In this document: positions 33,557-42,227 of the stretch, piece after piece
Layout of the letters: every line of letters starts with the position of its first letter
Numbering within the stretch: the stretch's first letter is position 1
NCBI GenBank assembly: GCA_030595665.1
Contig: JAUVCV010000017.1
Coordinates: 1-43,788, forward strand
Reading direction: 5' to 3'
Origin: Methanogenium sp.
GTDB taxonomy: Archaea; Halobacteriota; Methanomicrobia; Methanomicrobiales; Methanomicrobiaceae
Length of the DNA stretch: 43,788 bases
Position numbers and translations under genes: made by a program
Notes under the pieces: generated by a model
Database searches by the model: none
The model's input: only the letters and a program-made list of their open reading frames with translations
What the model was told of the DNA's origin: nothing

Positions 33557-34387
33557 TTAGAGAGGAAGGCCCAAAAAGGTGAAGACACCCATCATCTTCA
33601 GGCCCATATAGATCATCACCGCAATAAAGACAAGTTTCAATTGTTTTGCCGGAAGTTTGTGTGCCACCCGCACGCCCACCTGTGCCATTAGGATACTGGG
33701 AATGGCAAGGAGAGCCCACTGGAGCAGATTGACATACCCAAGCGAATATGCCGGAAGTCCTGCCACACCCCACCCGGTGATGATATAGGCAATCGTGCCC
33801 CCAAGTGCGGTGAAGATCATAAGGGCAGTCGATGTCCCGACAGCAGTGTGCATCTTAAAGTGCAGGGCCAGGACCATCACCGGAATCAACAGGACACCGC
33901 CACCGATGCCGATGATACCGGAGAGAAGACCAAGAGGAATACCCCACAAAAGGAATGTCACCACGTCATCAACCGGTTTGGCGTCCGCAGCAGGAGGTTT
34001 CGCCGTGAGCATCCGGATGGAGCTGAGGAGGATCACCAGCCCAAAGAGAAACGTCAGATATTCTCCCGGAATAAGGGTAGCAATATATCCGCCCACAAGA
34101 GCACCGGCAAACCCGGCAATTCCCATGGTAATTGCAGCATGCCAGGCAACGGCACCCTTTTTGTTGTGCCCGTATGCACCGGAGATGGCGGTCGGCAGGA
34201 CAACGGCCAAATTTGTTCCGAATGCAAGCAGGATGGCCGTTCCGGGGGACAATCCCATTGAAGTCAGGACCCAGTACTGGACCGGGATCATGATGAAACA
34301 GCCGCCGACACCGAGCATGCCGCCGGCCAGTCCGACCACAATACCGGTCAGGATGAGTGCTATGATATAGATCAGTTCTATTGCCAT
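33557..34387 (-). CDS. Sulfite exporter TauE/SafE family transporter
   Basis: The 276-residue membrane protein has the two-fold repeated TauE/SafE layout. GIVVGLAGGMLGVGGCFIMI opens the first half, and GLLSGIIGIGGGVLLIPVMV the second; both are the glycine-rich signature. About eight membrane helices are predicted by eye. Members export small organosulfur or sulfonate anions or other organic acids; the substrate here is unknown. The ATG at 34387 is taken over 34408 because IELIYIIALILTG starts the first helix directly after it. The 3' end of this gene was copied twice along with the serpins downstream. Confidence 0.93.
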   Translation of the reverse strand: MAIELIYIIALILTGIVVGLAGGMLGVGGCFIMIPVQYWVLTSMGLSPGTAILLAFGTNLAVVLPTAISGAYGHNKKGAVAWHAAITMGIAGFAGALVGGYIATLIPGEYLTFLFGLVILLSSIRMLTAKPPAADAKPVDDVVTFLLWGIPLGLLSGIIGIGGGVLLIPVMVLALHFKMHTAVGTSTALMIFTALGGTIAYIITGWGVAGLPAYSLGYVNLLQWALLAIPSILMAQVGVRVAHKLPAKQLKLVFIAVMIYMGLKMMGVFTFLGLPL

Positions 34388-34545
34388 TGTTATCACAGAG
34401 TGGTTCAAATATTTTTGAACAAATTATGTTGCCTGCGATTCACCATAAAGATAGTTTTGTGCACAATTTCCGCATTTTGACAGAAACCTAAAAGAATTCC
34501 TCATCCGGGAAACCTCAAATATCATTACTGCCTCTATCACCCTTC

Positions 34546-34830
34546 ATGCGTACCACCCACACCCTTCTCCTCCGCATCTGGCATGACCCGGAGTTCGACA
34601 TGAAAAAAGCCGCAGTGGAATACACCGACCGTGGGGCCCCGGATGATCTGTCAACGGCGGAAGGAACATACATCAAACTCCTTGACCGGGATTATTTTGA
34701 AGTGGTAACCAACGGGGGAACAAAACCCATCCCGTATCACCGCATCAAAAAGATCACCTATGTGGGCATCCCCATCTGGGAACCAAAAGAGGAACAGGCT
34801 GAGGAACAGATGAAGGAACCAAAAACGTAA
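34546..34830 (+). CDS. DUF504 family protein (UPF0248)
   Basis: The 94-residue protein fits DUF504: LLLRIWHDPEFD at the N terminus, VEYTDRGAP in the middle and PYHRIKKITYVGIPIW towards the end. The family is widespread in archaea. RNA-related roles have been suggested on genomic grounds, but none is proved. The C-terminal 15 residues are acidic (EEQAEEQMKE) and likely disordered. A TATA-like CTCAAATATC lies about 28 nt before the ATG, consistent with a leaderless mRNA. Divergent from the transporter gene. Confidence 0.88.
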   Translation: MRTTHTLLLRIWHDPEFDMKKAAVEYTDRGAPDDLSTAEGTYIKLLDRDYFEVVTNGGTKPIPYHRIKKITYVGIPIWEPKEEQAEEQMKEPKT

Positions 34831-35193
34831 GCGGCACACCGACATCACGAAACTCCAGGAGCGGGGGAAGATGAGCACGCCCGGAGACAGTATTTTCGAC
34901 ATTCATGAATAAACCAGCCTGAAATCTATCGGTAACCGTGCATATCAACATTTCCCACACAGAAAAGGTCTGACGTAACCGGAAGCACAATTCCGGGACA
35001 TAATACCGATTCATAAAATTAGAAAATGCGATTTTGTTCCGGACATGGCTTCGGGTACGGAAAGAATGAAATGAGATAAAAAAGACAGAAAATCAGATTA
35101 TTTGGGTAAATCTCCGGAAAGAAAGCATCACCATATCAAAACATTCATTGGCGGTTACGCAGACTAAACTGCAATTCAGGGAGATAAAAACAG
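34831..35193. other. Intergenic region
   Basis: About 360 bp between DUF504 and the RRM gene. No convincing gene, RNA or repeat seen. Confidence 0.5.
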
Positions 35194-35436
35194 ATGGTAA
35201 GCCACAAACTCTACATTTCAAACATAAAACATTCAATGACAGCACAGGATCTCAGAGATCTCTTTACCGGATTTGGAGAAATAAAAGGTGTTCAAATTGT
35301 CCATGGCAGGGGATTCGGGTTTGTCACCTTTGCAACACCGGAACAGGCCGAACTGGCAAAAAAATCTCTGTCGGGAAGGGAATTCGAAGGAAAAACCCTC
35401 CATATAGAAGACGCAAAACCATTCAGAGGCAACTAA
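35194..35436 (+). CDS. Single-RRM RNA-binding protein
   Basis: The 80-residue protein is one RNA recognition motif. RNP2 is KLYISNI (residues 5-11), RNP1 is GRGFGFVTF with the aromatic RNA-contacting positions, and the intervening helices have normal length. Stand-alone RRMs are common in cyanobacteria and eukaryotes and rare in archaea. In this cell it could be an RNA chaperone, perhaps for cold adaptation as in cyanobacterial homologues; that is inference. The ATG at 35194 is preceded by GGGAGAT at about 8 nt. Monocistronic. Confidence 0.92.
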   Translation: MVSHKLYISNIKHSMTAQDLRDLFTGFGEIKGVQIVHGRGFGFVTFATPEQAELAKKSLSGREFEGKTLHIEDAKPFRGN

Positions 35437-35547
35437 AAATAACCAGGATCCGGATGGCGCAGGTTCGATTGTGTACATGTCATCGCTATCATGCAGTGGA
35501 TTATCCAAAGTGCCGCATCTTATGCAAAAATATACCTCATCTCCATT

Positions 35548-35742
35548 TTAGTCTGCTGATACAACCGTACTCCACTTTGCACCACACCCTCTTTTCTTCA
35601 GATCCTCTGCACCCATGAATGTTGGAAAAAACCAATATTTACCAATCAAAGGAGGGCTCTTCTCTTTTTTGCATAATTGCAGATATCTGTATGCCACCCG
35701 CATACCGGAATCACCATCCATCACAGCTTTAAGGACTTCCAT
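35548..35742 (-). CDS. Possible small hypothetical protein
   Basis: The 64-codon frame from the ATG at 35742 encodes MEVLKAVMDGDSGMRVAYRY, followed by a segment with IGKYWFFPTF and GAEDLKKRGCGAKW. Composition, helix-turn-strand alternation and lack of rare codons look protein-like. A GGATATTTGC TATA-like stretch lies about 30 nt upstream. No family is recognised and no ribosome-binding site is present. The rest of the 390-bp gap between the RRM and RNB genes holds nothing else evident. Confidence 0.4.
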   Translation of the reverse strand: MEVLKAVMDGDSGMRVAYRYLQLCKKEKSPPLIGKYWFFPTFMGAEDLKKRGCGAKWSTVVSAD

Positions 35743-35795
35743 TTCCAAAATCAACCCATAAACCAGAAGCAAATATCCGCAAAACAGGTGCCCAG

Positions 35796-35806
35796 AGATA
35801 TTTAAG
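35796..35806 (+). promoter_or_regulatory. TATA-like promoter of the RNB exoribonuclease gene
   Basis: AGATATTTAAG is centred about 26 nt before the ATG at 35828, supporting that start and a leaderless mRNA. Confidence 0.45.
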
Positions 35807-35827
35807 CCATGAAGGGCATGGTATCAA

Positions 35828-37324
35828 ATGAGCATGACAAAACGTCCATATGTTGACCTCGTTGCAGTCGCCTGGGATGCAATGGAAAGATTCGGATTTT
35901 ACCCGGAATTTCCCCGCCAGGTCCTTCACGAAGTCAATACCATAAAACCGATATTCCGGGAAGAGAACGGTAATGCCCGTGACCTCCGTTCTCTCCTCTG
36001 GTCATCCATCGACAACTGGGACTCCATGGATCTCGACCAGATCGAATACTGTGAAGAGGGGATAAACGGGGAGATACAGGTGAAAATCGCAATCTCTGAT
36101 GTCGATTCATATGTCCCACACCATTCACAGGCTGATCGGTATGCCGCCCATAACGGTACCTCGGTCTACACCGGCATCGTTACCTTCCCCATGCTTCCCG
36201 ACCATCTCTCCAAAGGTATCACTTCCCTTCTGCCGGAACAGGACTGCATGACTGTCGTCATCGAATATACGGTTCTCCCCGACGGAAGCACCCGCCACGG
36301 AAGTCTGTACCCGGCCATTATCGAAAACAAGGCCAAACTCATCTACGAAGAGGTAGGAGAGTGGCTGGAAGGAACCCGTGAAATTCCGCCATCTGTCAGT
36401 GATGTACCCGGACTTAAAGCACAGATCCGTCTGCAGCATGAAGCAGCACAACGTCTGAGGCGCTATCGGATGAAGCATGGTGCCCTTGATCTCAGAACCA
36501 TTGAGGCAGAACCGGTTGTCGAGGGAGGTCTGGTACGGGATCTTGTGGTCCAGCGCCAGGATCTGGCCCGTCAGATTATCGAGGAGTTCATGGTGGCCGC
36601 CAACGGGACAACCGTTGGATACCTGGAGGATGCCGGGCTCCCTATGATCGAACGGGTTGTCGTCACCCCTAAATACTGGAGTGAAATCGTTGAGACTGCG
36701 GCAGAACTGGACTGGAAACTTCCAAAAAAGCCGAACGCAAAAGCTCTGTCCCGGTTCCTTGACCATGAGCGGGAAGAAAACCCGGATACATTTCCGGACC
36801 TCTCTCTCACCATTGTAAAACTGATGGGGCCTGGTGAATACATCGCCCGTGACCCAAACCGGGAACCGGTTGGCCACTTTGCCCTTGCAGTCACCGACTA
36901 CACACACTCCACCGCACCAAACCGTCGGTATACTGACCTTATCATCCAGCGACTGGTTAAATCGGTCATCGAACAAAAAAAATGTCCCTATACCTACGAA
37001 GACCTGGAGGAAGAGGCGGCCTGGCTTTCTGACCGGGAGAAAGGGTCCAAGAAAGTTGAGCGGTTCATGCGCAAAGCGGCATCAGCAATGCTCCTCCAGG
37101 ACAGAATCGGGGAGACATTCGATGCTTTTGTCACGGGGGCTTCAGAGAAGGGTACGTATGTCAGACTCATCACCCCGCCTGTCGAGGGGAGGGTCATGAG
37201 GGGTGTGGAATGCCTGAAAGTGGGACATAAAGTTACGGTCCGCCTTATTAACACCAACCCGGAAAAAGGATTTGTTGACTTTGAATGCACCGGGAAAAGA
37301 CCCAGTATCAGAAGATTTGGGTGA
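35828..37324 (+). CDS. RNB domain 3'-5' exoribonuclease (RNase R-like)
   Basis: The 498-residue protein carries the RNB catalytic domain of RNase II/R. The Mg-binding Asp cluster appears as SIDNWDSMDLDQIEY, with AISDVDSYV and the later HSTAPNRRYTDLIIQR, which matches the family SPxRRYxDL motif. A C-terminal S1/OB-like part follows (FDAFVTGASEKGTYVRLI). The N-terminal cold-shock domains of bacterial RNase R are reduced to about 50 residues, as in other archaeal and plant-type short forms. It degrades RNA processively from the 3' end. Note the RRM gene just upstream; co-regulation is possible but each has its own promoter. Confidence 0.93.
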   Translation: MSMTKRPYVDLVAVAWDAMERFGFYPEFPRQVLHEVNTIKPIFREENGNARDLRSLLWSSIDNWDSMDLDQIEYCEEGINGEIQVKIAISDVDSYVPHHSQADRYAAHNGTSVYTGIVTFPMLPDHLSKGITSLLPEQDCMTVVIEYTVLPDGSTRHGSLYPAIIENKAKLIYEEVGEWLEGTREIPPSVSDVPGLKAQIRLQHEAAQRLRRYRMKHGALDLRTIEAEPVVEGGLVRDLVVQRQDLARQIIEEFMVAANGTTVGYLEDAGLPMIERVVVTPKYWSEIVETAAELDWKLPKKPNAKALSRFLDHEREENPDTFPDLSLTIVKLMGPGEYIARDPNREPVGHFALAVTDYTHSTAPNRRYTDLIIQRLVKSVIEQKKCPYTYEDLEEEAAWLSDREKGSKKVERFMRKAASAMLLQDRIGETFDAFVTGASEKGTYVRLITPPVEGRVMRGVECLKVGHKVTVRLINTNPEKGFVDFECTGKRPSIRRFG

Positions 37325-37491
37325 ACCAGGCAGAAACAGAACCCACCTCCCCCGGACGGTTCTGATCTGCATCGCTGCACCATATTCTGAATAAAGTCAT
37401 CATATCATCCGGTAAATTCCGGAAAATACAAACCATACCACAAAAAAGAGATGAAAAGATGATCTCCCGGGAGATCCCATCTCTCTTTCTC

Positions 37492-38640
37492 TCACATAGC
37501 GCTCTTATAGATAGCAATGATCTCGTCCAGGTCTGCTTCTCTCGGATTGGTCATGCCGCAGATATCCTTCATGGCATTCTGTGCAAGCATTTTAAGATCC
37601 TTCTCCTTTGCCCCGATTTCACCAAGACCGGCCGGAATGCCAACTTCTGCGGCGAGTTTTTTAATTTCATTAATGGCTGCAGCAGCTGCTTCATCCGTGC
37701 TCATCTTTGACACATCCAACCCCATGGCCTTTGCAATGAGCACAAACCGTTCCGGTACAGCCTCTTTGTTGAATGTCTGCACATACGGCAGAAGAATTGC
37801 ATTGCACACACCATGCGGCAGGTTGTAGAACCCACCCAGCTGGTGTGCCATCGCATGCACATACCCAAGGCTTGCATTATTAAAGGCGATGCCTCCAAGG
37901 TATTCGGCATACGCCATCATCTCACGGGCTTCCATGTTTTTACCATCACTCACCGCCTTTGGCAGATAGCCTTTAATCAGTTCAATAGACTTCAGTGCCG
38001 CCGCATCGGTAACCGGTGTTGCAATCGTCGAGACAAATGCCTCAATGGAGTGTGTCAGTGCATCCATGCCGGTTGCCGCGGTAAGGCCCGGAGGCATACT
38101 GACCATCAGTTCAGGATCATTGATCGCTACATCAGGAGTAAGTCTCCAGTCAACCAGCGCCATTTTTATGTGCCGACTGGTGTCGGTAATGACGGCGAAA
38201 CTGGTCATCTCACTTGCGGTACCGGCGGTGGTGTTTACTGTTATCAGCAGTGGAAGGGGTTTCAGGTCATGCCCACCGCCTTCGTAGTCACGTATATTCC
38301 CGCCATTCGCTGCGACAATCCCAATGCCTTTCGCACAGTCCATCGGGCTGCCACCGCCAACGGCCACAACCATGTCACACGATTCACTCGCATACATCTT
38401 TGCACCGTCATGCACGCTGGTATCTGTTGGATTGGGTTCTGCACCCGCAAAAATAGCAGAACCTACACCTGAACTCTTCAGAAGTGCCGCAACATCCTTT
38501 CCCAGGGCTTCACCGTGTTTCGAAACACCGCATACAACAAGAGCCTTCGTGCCCCCCATCGCTTTCGCCTGGTTTCCAATCTCTTTCACACAACCTGCGC
38601 CCATCAGGGCGATTCTTGGATTATAATAGGTATATACCAT
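37492..38640 (-). CDS. Iron-containing alcohol dehydrogenase
   Basis: The 382-residue group III alcohol dehydrogenase shows the NAD-binding loop GGGSPMDCAKGIG and the metal-binding region DALTHSIEAF with GYVHAMAHQLGGFYNLPHG, whose His residues bind iron. Length is normal. The ATG at 38640 is chosen over the longer frame from 38691: GGGGGA lies about 7 nt upstream, and a TATA-like AATTTATAAAT 55-65 nt upstream leaves a short leader. Methanogens of this order can use ethanol or 2-propanol as electron donors; whether this enzyme serves that is not deducible. Divergent from the TetR regulator gene. Confidence 0.93.
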   Translation of the reverse strand: MVYTYYNPRIALMGAGCVKEIGNQAKAMGGTKALVVCGVSKHGEALGKDVAALLKSSGVGSAIFAGAEPNPTDTSVHDGAKMYASESCDMVVAVGGGSPMDCAKGIGIVAANGGNIRDYEGGGHDLKPLPLLITVNTTAGTASEMTSFAVITDTSRHIKMALVDWRLTPDVAINDPELMVSMPPGLTAATGMDALTHSIEAFVSTIATPVTDAAALKSIELIKGYLPKAVSDGKNMEAREMMAYAEYLGGIAFNNASLGYVHAMAHQLGGFYNLPHGVCNAILLPYVQTFNKEAVPERFVLIAKAMGLDVSKMSTDEAAAAAINEIKKLAAEVGIPAGLGEIGAKEKDLKMLAQNAMKDICGMTNPREADLDEIIAIYKSAM

Positions 38641-38954
38641 TCTTTTTCCCCCATCGGCACATCTGCCGTGCCTGCTCCATCCATACATCAATTTACTATT
38701 TATAAATTCCGCCGATCTAAACGCCCGGTTTTACAAAAGAGCCCATTTATGGACAAAATGAGGAGGTATGATACAAAAAACCAGACAGGGGACTGCATAT
38801 TGCATGTGGATGGATATTTCGGCATTGTGAACTGTTGAAAATGCACCGCACCCGGACATACCCCATAGTAACCGGAACACTCTTCCCGGTAATGCGATAC
38901 ACCACAGACTTCGCTAAATTTTACGCATATATATCCAATACCCGGGTAAAATTG

Positions 38955-38976
38955 AATGAGTGAGCAGTTACTCATT
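38955..38976. promoter_or_regulatory. Palindromic operator of the TetR-type regulator
   Basis: AATGAGTGA-GCAG-TTACTCATT is an inverted repeat of two 9-bp arms with a 4-bp centre and a single mismatched pair. It lies about 25-30 nt downstream of a TATA-like CATATATATCC (38928-38938), so it overlaps the expected transcription start of the TetR gene. TGAGTGA half sites are typical of TetR-family operators. Confidence 0.65.
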
Positions 38977-39037
38977 TAAACAGGGAAATGAAATTACTAT
39001 TCAATCCGCAGTAATGCACGGAAATAGGAGGCATTGT

Positions 39038-39622
39038 GTGAGCAGACACTTATCAGAAGAAAAACGGAGGGCCCTGATGGAGGCAGCAGTTGATCTCTTT
39101 TCAACACAGGGATTTCATGCAACACCGACACAACAGATATCGGACCGTGCCGGTGTCTCAGCAGGAACCCTGTTCCGGTATTTCCGGACAAAAGAAGAGC
39201 TGATTGATTCACTCTATTCCTCCATTCACCGGGCGCTCGCTGATGCGGTGGATGAGGCAATCCGTCCGGAAACACCCATTGAAGATCAGATAAAAAATGT
39301 CAAACGGCAGGTTTTACACTGGATGTTTGAAAACCCGAAAAAAACCCTCTTCTTTGAACAGTTCTCCTCCTCCCCGAACATCACGGAAAAGGCAAAAAAA
39401 GAGGGAGTCATCCGCTTTTCTGCCATTGACGAGCTGTACCAAAAAGCAGTTTCCCGCGGAATACTGAAAGGAATAAACAAAGAAGTATTTCTGGCAAATT
39501 TCTGGTACCCGAACTTTATGCTCATCCACCTGCATACCTTCGGCAAACTGCAGAGTGACGTCGAAGAGACCATTGAACAGTCGGTTGTATCAATGTGGTG
39601 CGGAATGGAGCAGAGACAGTGA
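39038..39622 (+). CDS. TetR/AcrR family transcriptional regulator
   Basis: The 194-residue repressor has the TetR N-terminal helix-turn-helix: ALMEAAVDLFSTQGF, then TPTQQISDRAGVSAGTLFRY and FRTKEEL. A helical ligand-binding domain without a recognisable ligand follows. The start is the GTG at 39038, because AGGAGG sits 6 nt upstream and the family sequence begins exactly there; the open frame extends back to 38960 through unrelated residues. It probably represses itself through the palindrome at 38955-38976 and may control the divergent alcohol dehydrogenase or the downstream UbiA-glycosyltransferase pair. Confidence 0.93.
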   Translation: MSRHLSEEKRRALMEAAVDLFSTQGFHATPTQQISDRAGVSAGTLFRYFRTKEELIDSLYSSIHRALADAVDEAIRPETPIEDQIKNVKRQVLHWMFENPKKTLFFEQFSSSPNITEKAKKEGVIRFSAIDELYQKAVSRGILKGINKEVFLANFWYPNFMLIHLHTFGKLQSDVEETIEQSVVSMWCGMEQRQ

Positions 39623-39792
39623 TACCCGGAGATACAGAAAACGGGACCTTCCACCGCATGCTGCCATCAGGTGAGTCACTCCCGACATTTGCCCGCATCA
39701 TTCGTTTTTTTGGGGAAAAACAGCATGAAAACCGGCTTAATATCCGAATGTAATCTTCCGGACATACACAAAAATACAGGAACAATACAACA

Positions 39793-40632
39793 ATGCATAA
39801 AATACAGGGATACCGGAAAATGCTCCGCACAAAAGACTGGATTAAATTTTATCCACTCTTCCCGCTTGCAGGAGCATGCCTCGCTGCAGGCATCTCACCC
39901 GACCTCATCATGGTCTTTGCACTATTCTTCTTCATCACAGGATATGGATTTATCATTAATAATCTGTATGACGCAGAGATTGACAAAAACCATTCAGGGA
40001 AAGCAGAACAGGGAAAAAACCCGTTCGCTGACGGGGTGCTGTCAAAAGGGGAGGCCATTGGTATGTGTGCAGTGTTCGCAGGAATACCGCTCCTCGTATC
40101 CCTTACCATCTCAGGCACGGGATTCATCTTTACCCTCCTCTGCCTGGTTGCCCTGACCCTTTATTCAGCAACACCCGCACGGCTCAAGGACCGATTCGCA
40201 GCAGACATCATCTGCCATGGCTTCATGTTCGGGGGACTCCCGTTTCTTGCAGGATACACCCTTGCAGGAGGGGCAATTCCCCAACTGGTTTCCCTTCCTG
40301 CTATGGCGACGCTCGTATGCACCTTCATCTGCTGTGAAGCACTGATTGCACATGAAATCATGGATTATCACGAGGATTTAGGCACCACATACACCACCGT
40401 TGTCGGCATTGGTCTGAGAAACGGAGCCCTCCTCCTGGGCATTACTACGGTGCTCTCCCTTGTTGCACTTGAACTGATGGCATGGTGGTTTACCTTTGAT
40501 ATTGCCGTAAACGTGGGAATATTTATCCTCCTTATCGTCTATCCGCTCTACAGCTGCCGCGACATCCTGGTGCCAGCTGCCGGAAGAGGCTGCCGTCTGC
40601 TCCTGAATAATCGCATATCCCGGATCCGGTGA
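39793..40632 (+). CDS. UbiA family prenyltransferase
   Basis: The 279-residue integral membrane protein has the UbiA aspartate-rich motif NNLYDAEIDK near residue 56-65. A degenerate second motif, DRFAADIICH, lies near residue 131, where most members have DxxxD. About eight hydrophobic helices are visible. UbiA enzymes attach prenyl chains to aromatic or lipid headgroups; archaeal members make membrane lipids such as DGGGP, but a housekeeping enzyme would be expected to keep both motifs intact. The substrate is therefore open. A TATA-like GGCTTAATATCC lies about 50 nt upstream. Translation is coupled to the glycosyltransferase downstream. Confidence 0.85.
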   Translation: MHKIQGYRKMLRTKDWIKFYPLFPLAGACLAAGISPDLIMVFALFFFITGYGFIINNLYDAEIDKNHSGKAEQGKNPFADGVLSKGEAIGMCAVFAGIPLLVSLTISGTGFIFTLLCLVALTLYSATPARLKDRFAADIICHGFMFGGLPFLAGYTLAGGAIPQLVSLPAMATLVCTFICCEALIAHEIMDYHEDLGTTYTTVVGIGLRNGALLLGITTVLSLVALELMAWWFTFDIAVNVGIFILLIVYPLYSCRDILVPAAGRGCRLLLNNRISRIR

Positions 40633-40637
40633 ACCAT

Positions 40638-41438
40638 ATGATATCAGTAATCATTCCCGCACTCAATGAAGAGGAGACCATCCTCAACTGCCTGAGATCA
40701 CTTGCAGCCCAGAGCATCCCCCGGGAAACATATGAAATAATCGTTGTCGACGGGGGTTCAACAGATAACACCTGTAAAATAGCTGCAACCCTCGCAGATC
40801 AGGTGATCTCTCAGAAACGGGCCGGTATTGGCGGTGCCCGCGGAGACGGGGCCAATGCAGCAAACGGAGACATCCTTGTATTCACGGACGCAGATACCCG
40901 TCACCCACACACCTGGCTGGAAACAATAGATGAAGAACTCACGACCGGTGGATATGATGTCTGCACGGGGCCGGTCCGGTTTTATAACAAAACCATCCGT
41001 TCATGTATCATCCAGGGGTGGAGACAATATTACCTTCTCCTCCACCATTTCGGGTTTTACTGGCTCATTGGCTCGAATTTCGCGGTGAAAAAAGATGTGT
41101 ATATGAAGGCCGGCGGGCACCGGGATATATCAATCCTTGAGGATTATGATCTCTCACTGCGTCTCGCGGATATTAGTGCCCGGTGCACCTACAATCGCCG
41201 CACTGCAGTCCACACCTCTGCACGCCGGATGAAGGGAATCATCCCCTATACAGGAATATACCTCACCGGATTTTATCATTACCATATCACCGGAAGTGAT
41301 GATAGTCTCCTGAACTATCCACAACCGCGTACGATTTCATTTCAGCAGTTTACAAAGCCCGGTAAACTAAAAGAGACTCGAATGAAGATTGTCTCGGCAT
41401 GGTGCAAATTAATCCTGAATGACCCGCGATTCGACTGA
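40638..41438 (+). CDS. Family 2 glycosyltransferase
   Basis: The 266-residue GT-A enzyme starts MISVIIPALNEEETI. It has IVVDGGSTDNT, the metal-binding FTDADTRHPH motif and an ILEDYDLSLRL acceptor-side motif with the likely catalytic Asp. One membrane-like stretch (YYLLLHHFGFYWLIG) suggests membrane association. GGTGA overlaps the preceding stop and lies 6 nt before the ATG at 40638, so it is co-translated with the UbiA-type gene. The pair may make a glycosylated prenyl lipid or polyprenyl-phosphate sugar. The GTG at 40629 is an alternative start. Confidence 0.9.
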   Translation: MISVIIPALNEEETILNCLRSLAAQSIPRETYEIIVVDGGSTDNTCKIAATLADQVISQKRAGIGGARGDGANAANGDILVFTDADTRHPHTWLETIDEELTTGGYDVCTGPVRFYNKTIRSCIIQGWRQYYLLLHHFGFYWLIGSNFAVKKDVYMKAGGHRDISILEDYDLSLRLADISARCTYNRRTAVHTSARRMKGIIPYTGIYLTGFYHYHITGSDDSLLNYPQPRTISFQQFTKPGKLKETRMKIVSAWCKLILNDPRFD

Positions 41439-41708
41439 AAGATACTAGTAAGGATGAACCGGATTATTTCCGCAATTCCTGAAATACACATATTTCCTGA
41501 CTTTTTTTCAAATATTTCAGTACCTCCTGCTGCTTCGTTTAGCGGTAGTATTTCTTCACCATCATTACAAGAATCCCGCACTGCCTGCAGGATACACTCC
41601 TGTCATCATCCATACGCTTAAGCGATCGCCAACACATAGTACGATACCGAACCGTTCATAACAAAACAGTTTGATTATGCACTATCCCGGGGTAAAAGTG
41701 ATTACACC

Positions 41709-42227
41709 ATGAAAGGTATTCTGAAATTTTCCACCCAAAACGGCCATACACGGTCTCTTGTTAATCTGTATGTCCTGCATTCCCTGCACCGTAAACCAAA
41801 ATCCGGGTATGATCTCCTCAGGGAGATTGAAGAGGTAACCAAAGGGGAATGGGTACCCAGCAAAGGGACACTCTACCCGATGCTCCGTCATCTCTCAGAC
41901 GAAGGGCTTATCGCGCCGCAGGAAACCGGTGCACGCTCAAAGACCATCTATGCTCTGACAGAAGAGGGAGAGAAAACGCTTGCAGAGTTAAAAGAACACA
42001 AACACCAGTCACAGGAAAAACTGCAACTGTTGAGAACCATCCATTCCGATATATTTGGGGAAGGATTTGCATCCCTTGCAGAGAAGATGTGGGAGATACG
42101 GGAGGCTGTCCATGATCTGCCGGAGGATAAACAGCAGGCGGCATCAGAGATTCTTGATACCTGCATCGTGGCTCTCCGGAAGCTTAAGGAAGACGAAGAA
42201 AAAGAGAATACCGGGGGAAACACATGA
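41709..42227 (+). CDS. PadR family transcriptional regulator
   Basis: The 172-residue regulator has the PadR winged helix: VLHSLHRKPKSGYDLLREIE, then VPSKGTLYPMLRHLSDEGLI and TIYALTEEGEKTL. A C-terminal helical dimerisation part follows. Its stop overlaps the ABC ATPase start by 4 nt (ATGA), so regulator and exporter form one operon. PadR proteins commonly repress neighbouring drug-efflux ABC genes and release DNA on binding the drug. The upstream 270 bp (41439-41708) hold no other gene. Confidence 0.93.
   Translation: MKGILKFSTQNGHTRSLVNLYVLHSLHRKPKSGYDLLREIEEVTKGEWVPSKGTLYPMLRHLSDEGLIAPQETGARSKTIYALTEEGEKTLAELKEHKHQSQEKLQLLRTIHSDIFGEGFASLAEKMWEIREAVHDLPEDKQQAASEILDTCIVALRKLKEDEEKENTGGNT

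Noticed and set aside
36125-36976. 283-codon open frame antisense to the RNB exoribonuclease
   Set aside because: It is fully inside a secure gene and has no ribosome-binding site; its openness follows from codon bias on the other strand.
39671-39690. GTGAGTCACTC as a second TetR operator before the UbiA gene
   Set aside because: It lacks the 4-bp spacer of the clear operator and its arms do not match it well.
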